From Methylovirgula sp. 4M-Z18 (lineage in GTDB: Bacteria > Pseudomonadota > Alphaproteobacteria > Rhizobiales > Beijerinckiaceae): a stretch of DNA of 64,000 bases. This document shows positions 26,686 through 35,862 of this stretch, piece by piece (the stretch's first letter is position 1; every line of letters begins with the position of its first letter). A program made the translations under genes and the position numbers. Location of the stretch: positions 4,254,874 to 4,318,873 of the forward strand of contig NZ_CP149574.1 of the NCBI RefSeq assembly GCF_037890675.1. The letters are read 5' to 3'. Under the pieces are notes generated by a model, which saw only the letters and a list, made by a program, of their open reading frames with translations, did no database searches and had not been told where the DNA came from.

Positions 26686-28167
26686 CTACGGTGGTGACGT
26701 AAGCCTGAATACGGCATAACCCGGCGTTGCCCCTGCGGGTCTTACAAGATCAAGTCTCCTTCCATGAAATGCTAGACCCTGCTCAATTGTTGACGCGACT
26801 TTACCTCCATCACGCAACAAGACGGCATATTGGGCTGAACTGTTTTTGGCGATTTCGTCGATGGCGGTTGCTCGTCCTGCCCCATCGGTTGGCAATGTCC
26901 ACTTCACATGAGCCGTCACTGAACTGGGCGTTTTTAATCCGACCATATCGATCAACGGGAACTTGGTCACATAAGAGATGACGCCAGCGTCATGGATTAA
27001 AATTCGCGCTTGGGGTGGAATGTTTACGTTGGCCCAGGCTGCCGCGTCGAAATAATCCTGCACAAGGGCGTCCGCCTCTATGGCATTGTTGAGTGCTACG
27101 CCAACGCGGTAGGGCATTGCTACCAGAACAAAGCCCGCGCAGAATCGGAAAACAAATCTTCTATCCCGGTAGTTAGAACAGAGCACCCACAGGCACAGCG
27201 GGATCAAAGGATCAGCATATCGCCCAAAATTGTGCATAAAGCCCAATGGCAAAAAAATGGCGAACGCCGAGAATAAGGTAATACTAAATAGCCACGCGAC
27301 CGCAGAGAGCGATGAATAGCGCGTCGCTAGAAGGGCCGCGACAAGGGGGCCGAGAGAACCTACCAAACCGATTGCCGCGATCAGAACTGGGGGTCCATAA
27401 TCCGGCCCCGGCCCGGCGAAAAATGCCGACTTCGCCTGTATCGTATTGGTGACGAATGCTCCCGTGTCGATCTTCAGCCACAACAGCCAGGGTACGGCAG
27501 CAGCGCTGGCAATCACCAGATCAACGACGATAATCGAAAAGCAGTCGGCCGCCAGGTACCGAAGATAGATTTGCCGCGCCATCAGCAGACCGGATAGAGC
27601 TGCGAATTCCGGGCGTATGAAAGGCAATGTACCGCATAGCAGTGCGAGGCGGCGTTTGGGCCTCCCGTCGGCGAGGTTGAAGGCCCACATGACGGCAGCC
27701 ATCCCGAGAACGGTCTCAAGGCCGTTGACGATCTGAAAGAGGACAAGGCCCGATCCGAGAGCGCACGCTGCCACGCATAGTTCGGCTCCCGGCGAAAGGG
27801 AGTTGGCCTGGCAGAGATGCCTGACGCCGCAAAGATAGAGCAGCGTGCCAAGGAAGCCGACAATGGCCGGAGCAAAGCCACCGAAGAATGGAAAAAGGAC
27901 CGTGACAAGCGCGAGATGGACAAGGCTTGTCGCTCCGGTCAGTGCGGGAACTCCATAGTTCGGATCGACCCCCGACCAGATAACCTGAGCATTATGGAGG
28001 GTGATATATGCATCGTCGAGCGTGTACGCATGCACGCCGAGGCCCCAGAGGGCGGCGAAGAGAAGCGCCGTCACGGCCCACGGCCAGAGCATGCCGTAGG
28101 AACGAACAGCTTGTTCTGTGTTGGTCAATATTGCCGAGCGCCCCGTTTCGACCACATGCCACCCCAT
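26686..28167 (-). CDS. GT-C-like integral membrane glycosyltransferase, paralogue 1
   Basis: A 493-residue protein with about ten membrane segments. The first periplasmic loop contains the acidic motif TLDDAYITLHNAQVIWSGVD, typical of GT-C/ArnT-like enzymes that use lipid-linked sugars. The C-terminal soluble part resembles the closing domain of such proteins (ARILIHDAGVISYVTKFP, then DMVGLKTPSSV). ATG 28167 gives the same N-terminus as paralogue 2; the frame is open to 28248, and ATG 28092 (MLWPW) is another option. It is tandem to paralogue 2, at roughly 85 percent identity by eye. The acceptor is unknown. Confidence 0.75.
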   Translation of the reverse strand: MGWHVVETGRSAILTNTEQAVRSYGMLWPWAVTALLFAALWGLGVHAYTLDDAYITLHNAQVIWSGVDPNYGVPALTGATSLVHLALVTVLFPFFGGFAPAIVGFLGTLLYLCGVRHLCQANSLSPGAELCVAACALGSGLVLFQIVNGLETVLGMAAVMWAFNLADGRPKRRLALLCGTLPFIRPEFAALSGLLMARQIYLRYLAADCFSIIVVDLVIASAAAVPWLLWLKIDTGAFVTNTIQAKSAFFAGPGPDYGPPVLIAAIGLVGSLGPLVAALLATRYSSLSAVAWLFSITLFSAFAIFLPLGFMHNFGRYADPLIPLCLWVLCSNYRDRRFVFRFCAGFVLVAMPYRVGVALNNAIEADALVQDYFDAAAWANVNIPPQARILIHDAGVISYVTKFPLIDMVGLKTPSSVTAHVKWTLPTDGAGRATAIDEIAKNSSAQYAVLLRDGGKVASTIEQGLAFHGRRLDLVRPAGATPGYAVFRLTSPP

Positions 28168-28259
28168 CTTTTGTGTAGGAATACCAATATCCCGCTGGTT
28201 GCGGCTAGTCGGCAGAACGGGCGTGAGAGCAGCACGGAAGACGATCACACGATGGCCTT

Positions 28260-29741
28260 CTACGGTGGCGGCGTAAGCCTGAATACCGCATAATCGGGCG
28301 TTGCACCGGTGGGTCTTACAAGATCAAGTCTCCAGCCGCGAAATGCTAGATCCTGCTCAATTGTTGACCAGAACTTACTTCCGTCATGCAACAGGACGAC
28401 ATACTGAGCCGAGCTGTTTTTGGCGATTTCGTCGATGGCGTTTGCTCGTCCTGTCCCGTGGCTCGGTAATGTCCACTTCAAATGGGCAGACACGGAACTG
28501 GGAGTTTTTAACCCGATCATATCGATCAGCGGGAGTTTGGTCATATAAGAGATGACGCCAGCGTCATGAACTAAGATGCGATCTTGGGGGGAAACGTTTG
28601 CGTTGACCCAAGCCGCCGCATCGAAGGAATCCTGCACAATCGCTTCTGCCTGTAAGGCATTGTTGAGTGCTACGGCAACCTGGAAGGGCATTGCTATCAA
28701 AGCAAGACCCACACAGAATCGGAAGATGAGTCTTCTGTCCCGATAGTTAGAACAGAGCGCCCACAGGCATAGCGGGATCAAGGGATCCGCGTATCGCCCA
28801 CAATTTTGCATAAAGCCCAGCGGCAAGAAAATGGCATACGCCGAGAATAAGGTCATGCCAAATAGCCACGCGACTGCAGAGAGTGACAAATAGCGCGTCG
28901 CCAAAACGACCGTGACAAGGGGGCCAAGAGCGCTTGCAAGACCGATTGCCGCGATCAGAACTGGGTTCCCGTCGTCTGGCCTCGGCCCGGCGAAAAATGC
29001 TGACTTCGCCTGTATCGTATTGGTGACGAATGATCCCGTGTCGATCTTCAGCCACAACAGCCAGGGTATGACAGCGGCCGCGGCAATTAGGAGATCAACG
29101 ACGATGATCGAAAAGAGGTCGCCCGCCAGATACCGAAGATAGATTTGCCGCACCATCAACAGACCGGATAGGGCTGCCAATTCCGGGCGTATGAAGGGCA
29201 GTGTCCCACATAGCAGGACGAGGCAGCGTTTGGGCCTCCCATCTGCGAGGTCGAAGGCCCACATAACGGCAGCCATCGCGAGAACGGTTTCAAGGCCGTT
29301 TGCGATCTGGAAGAGGACAAGGCCTGATCCGAGGGCACACGCTGCCACGCAAAGCTCGGCTCCCGGCGAAAGGGCGTTAGCCTGACAGAGATGCCTGACG
29401 CCGCAAAGGTAAAGCAACGTGCCAAGGAAGCCGACAATGGCCGGAGCAAAGCCGCCGAAGACTGGAAAAAGCACAGTGACAAGCGCGAGATGGACAAGGC
29501 TTGTCGCTCCGGTCAGCGCGGGAACCCCATAGTTCGGATCGACTCCCGACCAGATGACCTGGGCGTTGTGGAGGGTGATGTATGCATCATCGAGCGTGTA
29601 CGTATGTACGCCGAGCCCCCAGAGGACGGCGAACAGAAGCGCGGTCGCGGCCCACGGCCAGAGCATGCCGTAGGAACGAACGGCCGGTTCTGTGTTGGTC
29701 AATATTGCCGAGCGCCCCGTTTCGCCCACATGCCACCCCAT
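28260..29741 (-). CDS. GT-C-like integral membrane glycosyltransferase, paralogue 2
   Basis: A 493-residue tandem duplicate of the gene at 26686-28167, with the same TLDDAYITLHNAQVIWSGVD loop, the same helix pattern and the same C-terminal domain (RILVHDAGVISYMTKLPLID). Differences are spread along the length and are mostly conservative, so both copies appear to be under selection. The roughly 90 bp separating the copies are also repeated, including a piece that resembles the end of the DUF1275 gene. No ribosome site is obvious for either start. Confidence 0.75.
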   Translation of the reverse strand: MGWHVGETGRSAILTNTEPAVRSYGMLWPWAATALLFAVLWGLGVHTYTLDDAYITLHNAQVIWSGVDPNYGVPALTGATSLVHLALVTVLFPVFGGFAPAIVGFLGTLLYLCGVRHLCQANALSPGAELCVAACALGSGLVLFQIANGLETVLAMAAVMWAFDLADGRPKRCLVLLCGTLPFIRPELAALSGLLMVRQIYLRYLAGDLFSIIVVDLLIAAAAVIPWLLWLKIDTGSFVTNTIQAKSAFFAGPRPDDGNPVLIAAIGLASALGPLVTVVLATRYLSLSAVAWLFGMTLFSAYAIFLPLGFMQNCGRYADPLIPLCLWALCSNYRDRRLIFRFCVGLALIAMPFQVAVALNNALQAEAIVQDSFDAAAWVNANVSPQDRILVHDAGVISYMTKLPLIDMIGLKTPSSVSAHLKWTLPSHGTGRANAIDEIAKNSSAQYVVLLHDGSKFWSTIEQDLAFRGWRLDLVRPTGATPDYAVFRLTPPP

Positions 29742-29897
29742 CTTTTGCCTAGCAATACCAATATCCGGCCGGTTGTGGCTAGCCGGTGACGGGCGCGAAA
29801 CCGGAAGAGGCTAGCTCATGTTGCGGGCCCGGACGCAATGGAAGCGGTGCCGAGCAACTTGTTGCATCTCGACCGCGGATGGCGGCATGTCACCATG

Positions 29898-30242
29898 TCA
29901 AGGCGAAGTAAGGTTGACCGACAAGGGCGTCAGGAACGTCAGAACCGATTGCGGCTCGACAATCATCGTCACGAGGCGGGCGTTGAACTCCGCCCCATAC
30001 TCGGCAGCTATATGCTGCCTGAATGCGTGTTCGTCGCGATAGACTTCGTAGACGAAGAACCGCGACGAATCGTCGGTACGACGGTAACAATCGAATAGGA
30101 CGTTGCCCTCTTCCTGCCGGACCACGCCAGCAAAGTCGCTCAGCAGCGCCGCGACGTCCTCCGCCTTGCCGGATCGAGCGGTGAACTCTGCAGTGAGCGC
30201 AAATGGTTGGAGGCTCGTTGTTTGTGGATGGCGCTCATTCAT
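29898..30242 (-). CDS. Antibiotic biosynthesis monooxygenase (ABM/YgiN-like) domain protein
   Basis: A 114-residue ferredoxin-like fold protein with TAEFTARSGKAEDVAALLSD, then GNVLFDCYRRTDDSSRFFVY and YRDEHAFRQHIAAEY, the usual order of ABM strands and helices. Members act as small quinol or heme monooxygenases, or simply as dimeric quinone-binding proteins. GGGGA precedes ATG 30242 at good distance. The longer frame to 30422 would translate the palindromic repeat upstream and is unlikely. It has no operon partner. Confidence 0.8.
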   Translation of the reverse strand: MNERHPQTTSLQPFALTAEFTARSGKAEDVAALLSDFAGVVRQEEGNVLFDCYRRTDDSSRFFVYEVYRDEHAFRQHIAAEYGAEFNARLVTMIVEPQSVLTFLTPLSVNLTSP

Positions 30243-30267
30243 CAATGGTTCCCCTTGGCACGTGGCT

Positions 30268-30329
30268 AGAGCATTTTCCGTTCTTTCAGAATCGGAAAAT
30301 GCTCTAAGTTTTTGTTTTGTCGCATTTTC
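30268..30329. repeat. Interspersed palindromic element, intergenic copy
   Basis: AGAGCATTTTCCG and CGGAAAATGCTCT form a near-perfect long inverted repeat around TTCTTTCAGAAT, followed by AAGTTTTTGTTTTGTCGC. It lies 25 bp upstream of the ABM gene. It is the better-preserved of the two copies in the window. Confidence 0.8.
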
Positions 30330-30703
30330 GCTGCACGGACCACTCCTGCTATCGTGGCGCTCCCATGAAGAACCTGGCCCATGGCGCATCCTTTGATTCG
30401 GACGATAAGAATGCACCATCAAAACCCGGGATCAAACAAGGAGATTCCCGCTACTGGGACAAGCAGCGCCTCGATGTTGTTGATCTCGAACAGAATGGAA
30501 ATAACCGACCTTCATGACGAGCGCTCTGTCTTGGCAAATGCCGCTATGGCGCATTTATCGCGATGTCCTTTATTGGGCCTTATTCGAAGCCGATTTGGTG
30601 GACAACCCGCGCGGTGCGGCCACTTGGAAGGTGTTCTCTGTGCCCCTCGCTCCGATTACCACAAGGTCTTGTGGTTCGGATCAGAGAGCATCAGCGCCCA
30701 TAC
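30330..30703. other. Intergenic stretch, no gene seen
   Basis: About 370 bp between the repeat and the LuxR gene. Short overlapping frames on the plus strand look like noise. I see no RNA gene or transposase similarity here. Confidence 0.4.
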
Positions 30704-31558
30704 CTATTTCGACGATTTAGATATATAAATATCGGAATTACCACTGGACTTAGACAATATACTTTGAACGAACATCACAAATAGTTCCTGCTGACTCGAG
30801 ATTTCCAATCTTTTGTATATATTTTGACGATGAATTTTTACTGTACCCTCGGTGACAGAAATTATTTGGCCTATTGATAGATTGCTGTGTCCACGCAGAA
30901 TCAGCTGCACAATCCGTCGTTGCTGATAGGTCAGACGATCACGGCAAAACGATTCGAATGCGGTCTCCATGAGATCGTCAAGTTTGGGCTGCCGCTCAAC
31001 CGGGCCAACGTGGCGCCAATGCGCCCTTATCGTTTGGCGAACCACCGGCTCCAGTTCGCTGAGTTTAGCCATTTCGTCGTTTGTGAAGGGTGATCCTTTC
31101 GATCTCATCAGGGAATAGACGGCGTTAAAGCCGCCTTCCAGCGGAACCAAAAATCCGATTTCTTCAACAAGAGACCCGGGCTGAAGCGATATACACGGGT
31201 GCACTTCCGTCGAACTGAAAAACTCAGAGTCAAAGAAACTATCCGGCGCCAGTTCGCGCATGCGCCAAACGCCCGGCTCACGCCCCTGAACAGCCGCAGT
31301 GTAAAATGGGTCGAGAAGGTAGGCGCCGTTGAGATAGTTTTGCAGCGCGATCGGCGCGGCGTAATCGCGATAGCCGTCGTACAAAAGCAATGGCCTCGTA
31401 TCGAACGGATATCCAAATACCACAGAGAGATCAAAAACGGCTGTCTGTTGAAGCATCTGGTCGAGCGCGAGGGGCATTGAGGGCTTTCCGATCTGCTCGA
31501 TCAAGGAAGCTATCGTGTGCAATGACGGCGCGGAAAACCTCTCCATCTGGCGTACCAT
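30704..31558 (-). CDS. LuxR-family transcriptional regulator
   Basis: A 284-residue protein. The N-terminal 190 residues form a GAF-like or unclassified sensor region (FDLSVVFGYPFDTRPLLLYD). The C-terminus is a LuxR HTH (LTYQQRRIVQLILRGHSNLS, then EGTVKIHRQNIYKRL). No receiver Asp signature is visible, so it is probably ligand-responsive rather than phosphorylated. It is divergent from the permease/SDR/oxidase genes starting at 31712 and is the obvious candidate to control them. ATG 31546 is an alternative start. Confidence 0.85.
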   Translation of the reverse strand: MVRQMERFSAPSLHTIASLIEQIGKPSMPLALDQMLQQTAVFDLSVVFGYPFDTRPLLLYDGYRDYAAPIALQNYLNGAYLLDPFYTAAVQGREPGVWRMRELAPDSFFDSEFFSSTEVHPCISLQPGSLVEEIGFLVPLEGGFNAVYSLMRSKGSPFTNDEMAKLSELEPVVRQTIRAHWRHVGPVERQPKLDDLMETAFESFCRDRLTYQQRRIVQLILRGHSNLSIGQIISVTEGTVKIHRQNIYKRLEISSQQELFVMFVQSILSKSSGNSDIYISKSSK

Positions 31559-31711
31559 GATGCAGCTCTGCCAAATGAATAGGCATGCCTAAAATCTATT
31601 ACTTTCACCATATGGACCGAGCTTTACGGCTTTTGCAAGCTCTCTTCCGGGGAGCCTCGTCACGGCAGAAAACTTGGCATGGCTTGGCGCTCTTGAGGTG
31701 AGGAGGGTGCA

Positions 31712-33274
31712 ATGGGGAGAATTTTATCCATGTCAAAACAATCCGATACAGCGGTCGATGACAAAAATACGCTACACGAATTTGGTTACGCACAAGAACT
31801 CTTGCGCGGCATGAAGACCTTCCAAAATTTTGCGATTTCGTTTTCGATCATCTGCATTCTGTCGGGTTGTATCAATTCGTTCAGTCAGGGCTTGGGAAGC
31901 ATTGGCGGTGCGGCCATCGGGATCGGCTGGCCGGTTGGTGCGCTGTGCTCCCTGCTCTTTGCAATTGCAATGGCGCAGATCGGTTCTGCCTATCCGACAG
32001 CCGGCGGTCTCTATCACTGGTCGTCTATTCTTGGCGGGCGGGGCTACGGCTGGGTCACAGCTTGGTTCAACCTTATCGGGTTGGTCGCCGTGCTGGCGGC
32101 GATCAACGTCGGAACGTACTTATTCCTCGTAAATTCTCTGCTGCCTGAATTTGGCATCGATGTCGCGCCACTAACGCCCGACACACCGACGACCTATTCT
32201 TGGCTCGTCCAGGCGGGCATCGTGGGCGCCATCACGGTCAGCCAGGGTCTGCTCAATCACTTCGGCATCAAGCTGACCACCAAATGCACGGATCTATCCG
32301 GATACCTGATCTTCATCGGTGCGATCCTGTTGACTGCGTGCCTTGTCTTCTTCGCACCGCACATATCCTTCGAGCGGCTTTGGTCCTTCCAGAACTTCAG
32401 CGGCGAGGCGGGTGCGAATGTCTGGCCGCAAAGCGGCAACCTGGCGTATCTTTTTGTATTGTGCCTCATGCTTCCGGCCTACACGATCACCGGCTTTGAC
32501 GCGTCGGCCCATACGGCCGAAGAGACGGTCAATGCCGAGCGCGCCGTGCCTCGGGGCATGATTCATTCCGTTGTCTGGTCGGGCCTCTTCGGTTGGCTGA
32601 TGCTGTGCGCGGTGATCGTCGCAGCGCCGGATCTCAAGGATGCCGCCGCGCAAGGTGGCAGCAGCTTCTTTGCGATCGTCCGCGCTGTTATTCCGACGTC
32701 CTGGCGGGTCGTGCTTTGGATTATCATCGGCATCGCGCAATATGCCTGCGGCCTCGCGACGGTGACGTCGGCCAGCCGCATGATCTTCGCGTTCTCGCGC
32801 GATGGCGGTCTTCCCGCCTCGGGTACGCTTCGCAAGGTCGATCCGAAACATCGCACGCCTGTGCCAGCCATTTGGACTTCGGTCGTGCTCGCGACCCTCT
32901 TCACGCTCTACACGCCCGTCTACACGACGATCGCTGCGGTCTGCGTGATCTTCCTGTACATCTCCTATGCCATGCCGCTTGCGGCTGGACTTGTCGCCTA
33001 CCGCCGTTCCTGGACCCGCATGGGGCCATTCGACATCGGCATTTGGTACCGTCCAATTGCGTTTCTCTGTCTCGTCGCCTGCGGCGTTCTGATCTATGCC
33101 GGCGTGCAGCCCCCGAATGACCAGGCGCTGATCGTGACGCTTGCCGTATTCGTGGTGTCGACTATCATCTGGTTCGCATTTGAGCGTCGTCGCTTCCAGG
33201 GGCCGCCGATGATCCGCAATCGCGACAAGGACAATCAAATTCTTGCGGCCGAACACGCGGTCGGGGAGGCGTAA
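31712..33274 (+). CDS. APC-family amino acid/amine permease
   Basis: A 520-residue inner-membrane transporter with twelve expected helices. It has FAISFSIICILSGCINSFSQ in helix 1 and AQIGSAYPTAGGLYHWSSIL in helix 2, typical of the amino acid/choline or GABA permease branch. SRMIFAFSRDGGLPASG and the following loop are also conserved. A strong AGGAGGG site precedes ATG 31712; ATG 31730 is an alternative. Its TAA abuts the SDR start with no gap, so the two are cotranscribed. The substrate is probably an amino acid, amine or related compound. Confidence 0.87.
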   Translation: MGRILSMSKQSDTAVDDKNTLHEFGYAQELLRGMKTFQNFAISFSIICILSGCINSFSQGLGSIGGAAIGIGWPVGALCSLLFAIAMAQIGSAYPTAGGLYHWSSILGGRGYGWVTAWFNLIGLVAVLAAINVGTYLFLVNSLLPEFGIDVAPLTPDTPTTYSWLVQAGIVGAITVSQGLLNHFGIKLTTKCTDLSGYLIFIGAILLTACLVFFAPHISFERLWSFQNFSGEAGANVWPQSGNLAYLFVLCLMLPAYTITGFDASAHTAEETVNAERAVPRGMIHSVVWSGLFGWLMLCAVIVAAPDLKDAAAQGGSSFFAIVRAVIPTSWRVVLWIIIGIAQYACGLATVTSASRMIFAFSRDGGLPASGTLRKVDPKHRTPVPAIWTSVVLATLFTLYTPVYTTIAAVCVIFLYISYAMPLAAGLVAYRRSWTRMGPFDIGIWYRPIAFLCLVACGVLIYAGVQPPNDQALIVTLAVFVVSTIIWFAFERRRFQGPPMIRNRDKDNQILAAEHAVGEA

Positions 33275-34042
33275 ATGAGTGGTCGTCTGAATGGGAAGGT
33301 TGCTCTCATCAGCGGTGGTGCGGGCGGCTGTGGACTTGCCGCCTCAGAATTGTTCGCTCGGGAAGGGGCCGCAGTCGGAATCGTCGATCTACCGCACAGC
33401 GATGGCGAAGGGGTCGCGGCGCGCTTGCGTGCCGAGGGACATAAAGCCATCTTTGCCGCGGCGGATGTGTCCGACGAGGCTCAAGTCAAAGCTGCGGTCG
33501 GGAGCGTATCGACCGCGCTCGGTGCCGTGACTGTTCTCTTCAACCACGCTGGCACCATCGTGATTCGCCCATTCCTCGAGACAACTCTTGAGGATTGGGA
33601 GCGCCTCATGGCCATCAACGTGCGCAGCATGTTCCTGATGACCCGGGCGGTCCTGCCGCAGATGATCGAAGCCGGAGGCGGCAGCGTGGTCTGCACCTCC
33701 TCGATCTCAGCCGTCGCGGCGACGCCGATGGAGGTCCTCTACAATACGACAAAAGGGGCGTGCCACATGTTCGCGCGCGCAATTGCGGTCGAGTTTCGCG
33801 ACCGCAACATCCGCTGCAATGCGGTTTGCCCCGGTTTCATTCAGACCCCGCACGGACAGCGCGAGGTGGCTGAACTGACCAAATACGGTGTCGACGTGTC
33901 GGAAGCGGCAATTGCAGCGCAACAGGGCAGAATGTGCCGCCCCGACGAAGTCGCCAAGGCGGCGCTCTATCTCGCCAGCGATGACGCAAGCTTCGTGAGC
34001 GGCGCGCATCTTTTCGTCGACAATTGCTTCACGGCCATATGA
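33275..34042 (+). CDS. Short-chain dehydrogenase/reductase
   Basis: A 255-residue classical SDR. The cofactor loop is SGGAGGCGLAASELF, the acidic residue of VDL suggests NAD preference, FNHAG is the structural motif, and the catalytic Ser sits in TSSISA with YNTTK as the Tyr-Lys pair. It oxidises an alcohol or reduces a ketone, presumably derived from whatever the upstream permease imports. It lies between the permease gene (0 bp) and the FAD oxidase gene (12 bp). Confidence 0.9.
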   Translation: MSGRLNGKVALISGGAGGCGLAASELFAREGAAVGIVDLPHSDGEGVAARLRAEGHKAIFAAADVSDEAQVKAAVGSVSTALGAVTVLFNHAGTIVIRPFLETTLEDWERLMAINVRSMFLMTRAVLPQMIEAGGGSVVCTSSISAVAATPMEVLYNTTKGACHMFARAIAVEFRDRNIRCNAVCPGFIQTPHGQREVAELTKYGVDVSEAAIAAQQGRMCRPDEVAKAALYLASDDASFVSGAHLFVDNCFTAI

Positions 34043-34054
34043 AGGAGGAAAGAG

Positions 34055-35293
34055 ATGAATCTCCAAAAGGGCGGCATGTGGCGCAACTGGGTCGGCAATC
34101 AATATTGCGTCTCGCAATTCAAGGCCGCACCCGAGACGGAGGAAGAGCTGCGCGAACTCGTGCGCGAGGCCGACAAGCGCGACATCGGCGTGCGCGTTTC
34201 AGGGTCGGGCCACTCGTTCACGCCCGTGGTCGGAACGAGCGGCGCGCTCCTGTCGCTTGCCAATCTGCGCGGGGTGCAGAAGATCGATCGTGACCGCAAG
34301 CAAATCACCGTCGCGGGAGGAACACGCATCAATGAGGTCGGCAAAACATTGAAGCAGCACGGCCTCTCGCTGATCAATCAGGGCGATATCGATAGTCAGG
34401 CCGTCGCCGGCGCTTTCACCACAGGCACGCACGGAACGGGTCTGAAACTCGGCAATATGGCCTCCTCAATTGCGGGCATGCGGATCGTCACGGCGAATGG
34501 TGACGTGCTCGACATCGACGGGTCCGACAAAGATCTCCTGCATGCGGCTCAGGTGTCCGTCGGATCGCTTGGCGTCATCTCCGCCATGACACTCAACGTC
34601 ATGGACGCCTACAATCTGCACGAAAAACTCTGGCGGGACGATTTCGAGACCTGTATGGAGCGCCATGACGAACTGGCGGCTCAGCATCGGCACTTTGGGT
34701 TCTTCTGGTGCCCGACACCTGAGAGCCGCCATCTCTACTGCCTGCCCGATACGGCGGCGGTCTCCTCAACGGACAAGCTTGCCGATGTCTGCGAGATGAA
34801 GGTGATGGACGTCACCGACGCCGCGCCGATGGAGAGCGAATTCGAGAAGATCGCCTATAGTTCGGAAGTCTATCCGATCGAGTATGTCCCGAATTTCGTC
34901 GAGCTGGAATACGCAGTGCCGCTCGAGCATGGCAAGGAAGCCGTTCGGGCGGTGCGCGAATTGATGCTCACGAAGCACACGAACTGCATCTACCCGATCG
35001 AGTATCGCTTTACCGCGGGTGACCCCGCGTGGATGAGCCCTTTCTATCATCAAGATAGTATCACACTTTCCGTTTCAGGCGGTCCGGGTATCGACTATTG
35101 GCCATTCCTGAAAGACACCGACGAGATCCTTCGGCGCTACAATTCGCGACCGCATTGGGGCAAGATGCACTTCCTCGACACCCAGGATGTGACGGACCTC
35201 TACCCGCGTGCGAATGATTTTCGCAAACTACGCAGGGAACTCGATCCGAAGGGGCGTTTTCTAAACGACCATATACGAATGCTGTTGGGCTAA
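34055..35293 (+). CDS. FAD-linked oxidase of the aldonolactone oxidase family (ALO-like)
   Basis: A 412-residue flavoprotein with an N-terminal FAD-binding (PCMH) domain. SGSGHSFTPV holds the His that usually carries covalent FAD, and GTHGTGLKLGNMASSIAGMR follows. The C-terminal ALO domain ends with the family motif HWGKMHF and a YPRANDFRKLRRELDPKG segment. Relatives oxidise D-arabinono- or L-gulono-1,4-lactone, or alditols such as xylitol, with oxygen. Clustering with an SDR and an APC permease suggests a polyol-, lactone- or amino-alcohol-like substrate. AAGGAGGAAAG precedes ATG 34055. Confidence 0.85.
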   Translation: MNLQKGGMWRNWVGNQYCVSQFKAAPETEEELRELVREADKRDIGVRVSGSGHSFTPVVGTSGALLSLANLRGVQKIDRDRKQITVAGGTRINEVGKTLKQHGLSLINQGDIDSQAVAGAFTTGTHGTGLKLGNMASSIAGMRIVTANGDVLDIDGSDKDLLHAAQVSVGSLGVISAMTLNVMDAYNLHEKLWRDDFETCMERHDELAAQHRHFGFFWCPTPESRHLYCLPDTAAVSSTDKLADVCEMKVMDVTDAAPMESEFEKIAYSSEVYPIEYVPNFVELEYAVPLEHGKEAVRAVRELMLTKHTNCIYPIEYRFTAGDPAWMSPFYHQDSITLSVSGGPGIDYWPFLKDTDEILRRYNSRPHWGKMHFLDTQDVTDLYPRANDFRKLRRELDPKGRFLNDHIRMLLG

Positions 35294-35545
35294 GGGACGG
35301 GTCTGCTTCCTCGGAGCTGGGGCACTGGGAGTGAAAGGTTTCGGCCCGATTTCGCAGGTCGGAATGAGCGCAGTCCCTTTGGTGTGACGGCACCGAGGTT
35401 TTCCAGCGCCCAGTTCGACACTCTGCCGATGCATAGCGCGATATTCCGTTGGCGACATGCCAAAGGTCTCTTTGAAACGTTTTCGAAAACTGTCCCTCAG
35501 CGTCAGGCGGCCTTGCCATGTAGCCGCGCCGGTCCGTTGTGGCAT
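35261..35545 (-). pseudogene. AraC-family regulator 3' remnant
   Basis: The frame contains LRDSFRKRFKETFGMSPTEY, the second HTH and end of a GlxA/AraC-type regulator. The rest of the domain and the whole N-terminal part are missing, and the tail after HRQ runs into unrelated residues that overlap the ALO-like gene. It appears to be a decayed regulator between two catabolic operons. Confidence 0.6.
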
Positions 35546-35806
35546 TCAATGGGCCATCGCACCAGATTGCGTGATGGACGCCGCGAATTCGCCTGTCCTC
35601 AGGATGGATCGGATTGCATACATCAGTCAAAGCCGCAAAATGATTGAAGAAAACTGCAAAACGGAAAAAATCTATTCTATATCAATATATTAGCATGAAA
35701 CGACCCTTTGAGGTCGTTGAGCGTCATTGACGCGCGCGCCCCACGAACGCCCTACGAACGCTCCCTCGCAAAAAAATTGGCGACAGATTAGAAAATGCAT
35801 TGTATA
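35546..35806. other. AT-rich intergenic region between AraC remnant and glnH operator
   Basis: No gene is seen. It contains AACGACC-CTTTGA-GGTCGTT near 35697-35718, a 7-bp hairpin without a T run, and long A-rich stretches typical of a promoter region. Confidence 0.4.
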
Positions 35807-35831
35807 TTTGCATCTTGTGCTAGAATGCAAA
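35807..35831. promoter_or_regulatory. Inverted-repeat operator candidate upstream of glnH
   Basis: TTTGCAT-N11-ATGCAAA is a perfect 7-bp inverted repeat ending 31 bp before the glnH start. A TAGAAT hexamer at 35821-35826 inside it could be the -10 element. The RpiR regulator encoded at the end of the operon is the natural candidate to bind; that is inference. Confidence 0.5.
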
Positions 35832-35862
35832 ATTCCAGTGTATCATATCCGGGAGGGTTCAC

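Noticed and set aside
30381-30784. Several short plus-strand frames between the ABM and LuxR genes
   Set aside because: They overlap each other in different frames, lack ribosome sites and show no family features.
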